Positions 60,081 through 64,000 of a DNA stretch of 64,000 nucleotides are shown piece by piece. The position numbers were made by a program, and so were the translations under genes. A model generated the notes under the pieces. It saw only the letters and a program-made list of their open reading frames with translations, was not told the origin of the DNA and did not search any database. This stretch comes from Gavia stellata (lineage: Eukaryota > Chordata > Aves > Gaviiformes > Gaviidae), in NCBI RefSeq assembly GCF_030936135.1, contig NC_082613.1:6014001-6078000 (forward strand), written 5' to 3'. Numbering within the stretch: position 1 is the first letter of the stretch; the number at the start of each line of letters is the position of its first letter.

Positions 60081-63000
60081 GAGCGTCAAACAGCCGCTCT
60101 GTACAGAATGACATCCTAGGGCGATTAGGTTATGACTGCAAGGATGAAGAACGGAGCAGTACAGCACCAGGAAAATCCTGGTAACTGTCATCAAGCTACG
60201 GGAAAGACTAACTTTCTAACAAATAAAACGAGACTGTCAGGTCTTCTCGGTGATTTTAAGACATTCTCCCCCCCCTTAAGTAAACTGTAACCAAAGTTTT
60301 GGGTTGTTTGGTTTGAGGGGGGATTTTTTTTTTTTTTTTGGGCTGGTTTTTTTATGTTGGTGGTGGGTTGGGTTTGTTTTTTCTTCAAAATAACATGATT
60401 AAAAATATTTTTGAAATTTACAGTTTGTTCTAATATAAAGTAGTGCTTTATTGAGAGCCTTAGGCCAGTGTATTTAAAATAGCACTACACTTTTTTTTTT
60501 CCTCTCATCTGTCCTCAGGTTCTTTTAAACAGCCAAAAAGTTTGTAAAAATTGATAAAGCAGTGCTGTAACCTGTCAAATGCAGCAGGGGGTAACAATGA
60601 AGCAGGAGTTCAGGACGCCCGTATTACCAGCAGAAACATGGTGGTCTTAAATTATTTATATACAGCAAAAATTGTTCATTAGGCGACTGGACTTCAGACA
60701 TACAAGACTTTGGGAGGAGATACCATATACAGAGATAAAAAGCAAGTGTACCAACATTGATCAACTTCCAAAGAATAGCAACTGAAAGCATCCACTTATG
60801 TTGAGTAAGCCCTAATTCAGGGTTGAATAGCAAACAGGTAAGAGGTGAGTGAAAATATGGTAACACACTGTGAAAATTCATTTTAATCACACCGATACAA
60901 TCTGTGTGATGCAGCGTACCTCACCTCCACACAAGTTCTTTGTATCATGAATGCTGTTCTACTTCACAATTGCCAAAAATACATAGGGTAGCTAAAAAGA
61001 TCTGGAATTCCTAACAAGAGGGTTGTTCTCATTTCTGGCAATAAAAGCAATGGCAAATGACAGATGTGTATGTTAAAATTAACACCACCAAACAGGATGA
61101 TGGCATGCAATGCTCTAAGCACACCTGCAGTATTTATACCACATCTCAGCACTTCAGCTTCCTAATGCAAGTGAAGCCCGCTAACTCCTTCTGGCCAATG
61201 CATCAGGACTAATTTTTTGACGCTTCAGCAATGTACAGCAACATGCTGAAATAAAGTACTGCTGTTCTTCCTTAAATTCCTTTGCTGTTGGAGAAAATAA
61301 AGGAGGAATTATTGTTAATAATTATGGTCACATAACGCCATAAAGGGGTGCATTTTCTTTTCCAGGTCCCTGCTACTCTACTTTGCTTAGTTAATTAGAT
61401 TTTGATGTTCTTGGCTTATTATTTTTGCTACTTGCGAGGGTTTAATTTATAGCATAAACTATGGATTATGTCATAACATTTTACTAGATCTCAAATCAGG
61501 AGAGAATTGAGTTCATTTATGCTTTGCACTAGAGCTTTCCTTGGCTGATATCCTGGAAAGGTTATCTTCTTTCACATAATCTCTTAGGTTTTATTTTTAT
61601 AAATAGATTTCTCTCACAGAGCTAGGCATTCTCAGACCAGTAATAAGTAAGGAAGACAAGCTTTGTACATATCTGCAAGTTAACTGGAAACTAACGGTGA
61701 GGATGAAGACAGAGGAAACTTTATACAACATAGTCATACATAATAAAAAAAACCCTAAACAACTGTTCAGTGTTGCTGCCCAGACCTTTCCAGTTCTACT
61801 TCTCCTGAAAGAAGTACAAAGAACACCCTTAAGCATTTCACAATTCGCATCTTAAAGGGTTTGCCAAGTTGCATCATCTTACCGCAACTGGCAGCTCTGA
61901 ACTTACCTGCTTGTATTTGGAGGACTCACCCACATTTTCATCCAGGCTGAAGTTTCTGTAAAGCATAGCGTTGTTTAAGTAGAAAATTTATGAAGTCTAA
62001 TGCACATAGGTTGTCAGGTTTTCATATGTAAATAAAAGTGTGTACATTTAATATTGTGCAGCCCAGATTCAGTGAAATGGACATGCACGAAGGCCACCTG
62101 CAATACTACATCCTTATCAATTACACAAAACAACACTCACTTTACTAACAATTCAGCCACAACAAGACTAGAAGGCAACCTGTTGCCCAGGTGAGTTTTT
62201 GATTAACAGGAGAAACTAGGGATGAACACTACAGGGAAACTCCTGAAACACCTGAAAGCTTTGTACTGGAACAATTTTAAAGCACAGTTTCATCTGTTAG
62301 AAAACTTTTACCTTAAAACCTATGAAAGACTTGATCCAAGTAAAACATTCTCTCATACTGTGTGTGTGTAAATTAGGTGGTTTGAATTTAGTTATGCAGA
62401 TTCCCTGTGCAAATACATGTAAATGTGTGTTTTTCTCTATTCTAGCGCATTCCTTGTGTTTACCCTTCTTAGGCTCTCTCCGATGAGCATTCATACCCCC
62501 TTATACAAACATATTTGACACTCTTGGAAAGCAGTTTACACACATCTAAGAGGATAACTTAAAAATAGTGGGTACTGAACAATAAATCTAAGTTACTCTA
62601 GGGCTCTCTTAAAAAGGTGATATGAACTGCAGCCAGTTGCTTAGTAGAAACTGGTATCCAATATTTTCAGGTGAAATAGCAGTATCAAAAAAAGTCCTGT
62701 TTCTGCTTATATACACTTTTGAAGGCCGCTATTAACTGAATGTTAGACATGCATCACACATTGAAACAAGAAAACTACATCTTTTAAGCATCACGTAAGA
62801 CAAGATAACTGTAGCCAACTCCGTACTTTTGTGCTCTACATAACCACCAAAGCAGTAGTTTAAAAAAAAAAAAAGCAAGCTACCAACCAGCTAGCTGTAC
62901 TAACAAAGAAGAAAGGATCCCTTCCCAGCACGACAGGCCCCCACAACACTGCGCAGATATTAAAAGCACTTCACAGTTTTGATTGAAAGAAACCTGGCCT

Positions 63001-63400
63001 AAGCAGTCAAGAATTTTACATTTCATGCAGTCTAAGCTAAAAGCTGTTAAACAACTTGACCCTGGTAGAATTTGTCAGGCCTTGCACTGGTTGACAAGAC
63101 TGTGTGTGGCCTGCAGTTTCTCAGCCATCATGCTGCAAAGAAAGGAAGCATTACACAAAAGCTGCATTCTCTCTGCTGTTTTTCCCCATCCCTTCTTTGT
63201 ACAAGTTCATCTTCTCCCTTTGTCTGTGTATATGTAAACCAGGGAAAAGCTACAGTTTCTGAATAACCAATAGTCAGTACTTCTGGAAAACAGCTATTCC
63301 GAATCATCACTTAAGATTCACTTCTGTCAAGGTATTGCTTACATGCCTCTTCTGTAATTCTATTGCTATAGAGACTATTTTTTAAGATGTTGAGAATTTT
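60081..63400. other. Intergenic region upstream of VAPB
   Basis: AT-rich sequence with no supported gene. A T16 run at 60324-60339 continues into G/T low-complexity sequence to about 60384. Minus-strand AATAAA hexamers occur (for example 60448-60453), so alternative ends of a gene lying to the right are possible. Confidence 0.6.
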
Positions 63401-64000
63401 GGAAGCATTTATAAACAAAGCCAGCACATTTATAAACAAAGCTTTTTATTAATAAAATGTTTACACCTTTTTTCGCACAATACATCAGACTGGTAGTGAT
63501 TTAGCACGTTATTACACTATAAAAGTTTATAATGAATGCTTAAGCTGAAAAGGCTGTTTACATTATGCCAAATCAACATTTCTTTATTTGCATTCTATGC
63601 ACTATATGGGAGTGTAACAATTCAAACAAAAAGGAGAGAACAAAAGCCTGGTTTTCCTCATTAGCATCTACAAACCAACAATTCAGACAAACCTGTACAC
63701 ACTCTCAGGACCAGCCCAAGAGAAGACTAAAAAAAGTCTCAAAACATTCATAAGCTTGGGAATTCATCACTACAATATTTCATCACTAGTAATCTGACTA
63801 CATTTCATGCAGTGAAGCAATGGTTGTAGATTTGTGCATTTTACAGTGCTGCAAATGCGCTGTAACTTTGAGCGGCTTAAGTTTGTTTTAATAAGAGATA
63901 CTATAATAAGAAGGCACAGACCTTTCAACCTTTGTAACAGGTTAACCCAATCCTACAACAAAAAGGCAGAACGTTCTTAAGAGGGACAAGAATTGCTGAT
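63401..64000 (-). other. Possible 3' UTR end of the next minus-strand gene (RAB22A by human gene order)
   Basis: A minus-strand AATAAA at 63445-63450 is followed on that strand by T- and GT-rich sequence (GCTTTGTTTATAAATGTGC), as at a cleavage site. Human gene order is RAB22A, VAPB, APCDD1L with RAB22A upstream of VAPB in the same direction, so its 3' UTR could end here. No RAB22A coding exon is in the window, so the name is only an inference from gene order. Confidence 0.35.
63406..63442. repeat. Short direct repeat, 16 bases at 21-base spacing
   Basis: CATTTATAAACAAAGC occurs at 63406-63421 and 63427-63442. It lies just beside the TTTATTAATAAA palindrome. Confidence 0.9.

Overview
The window is ordinary vertebrate nuclear DNA, most likely from a bird or another sauropsid. 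It has multi-exon genes with GT-AG introns, CpG islands at promoters, AT-rich introns and a low repeat load. The recognisable repeats look like old CR1/L3-type LINE and MIR-like remnants, with no Alu or L1. There are no bacterial operons, CRISPR arrays or RNA genes that I can recognise. Gene names come from remembered protein families and conserved gene order; no search was run.

Two complete protein-coding genes converge. On the + strand is APCDD1L (APCDD1-like), with coding exons at 7-43, 12608-12737, 13325-13883 and 16384-17148 (496 codons). The window opens 6 bases before its start codon, on a perfect Kozak context, and exon 1 holds only 12 codons of signal peptide followed by a 12.6 kb intron. 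On the - strand is VAPB, with coding exons at 59316-59259, 42976-42824, 35093-34990, 32676-32596, 31007-30831 and 28675-28517 (243 codons, the length I recall for human VAPB). Every junction keeps frame and has GT-AG ends.

Layout: 1-900 is the GC-rich start of APCDD1L with a 33-bp minisatellite in intron 1. 900-12400 is AT-richer intron 1 with old interspersed repeats. 12400-17148 holds the other APCDD1L exons. 17149-28516 lies between the two stop codons and should hold both 3' UTRs. 28517-59316 is VAPB with five introns. 58490-60080 is the VAPB CpG island. 60100-64000 has no coding exon; a minus-strand poly(A) signal near 63450 may mark the 3' end of the next gene, by human gene order RAB22A.

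The two genes are not a pathway unit. APCDD1L is a predicted secretory-pathway, membrane-attached relative of the Wnt antagonist APCDD1. VAPB is a tail-anchored ER receptor for FFAT-motif proteins at membrane contact sites. Their pairing mirrors the APCDD1/VAPA pair elsewhere in vertebrate genomes and so looks like one half of a duplicated block. I found no undescribed system. The items worth a second look are small sequence features listed under findings.
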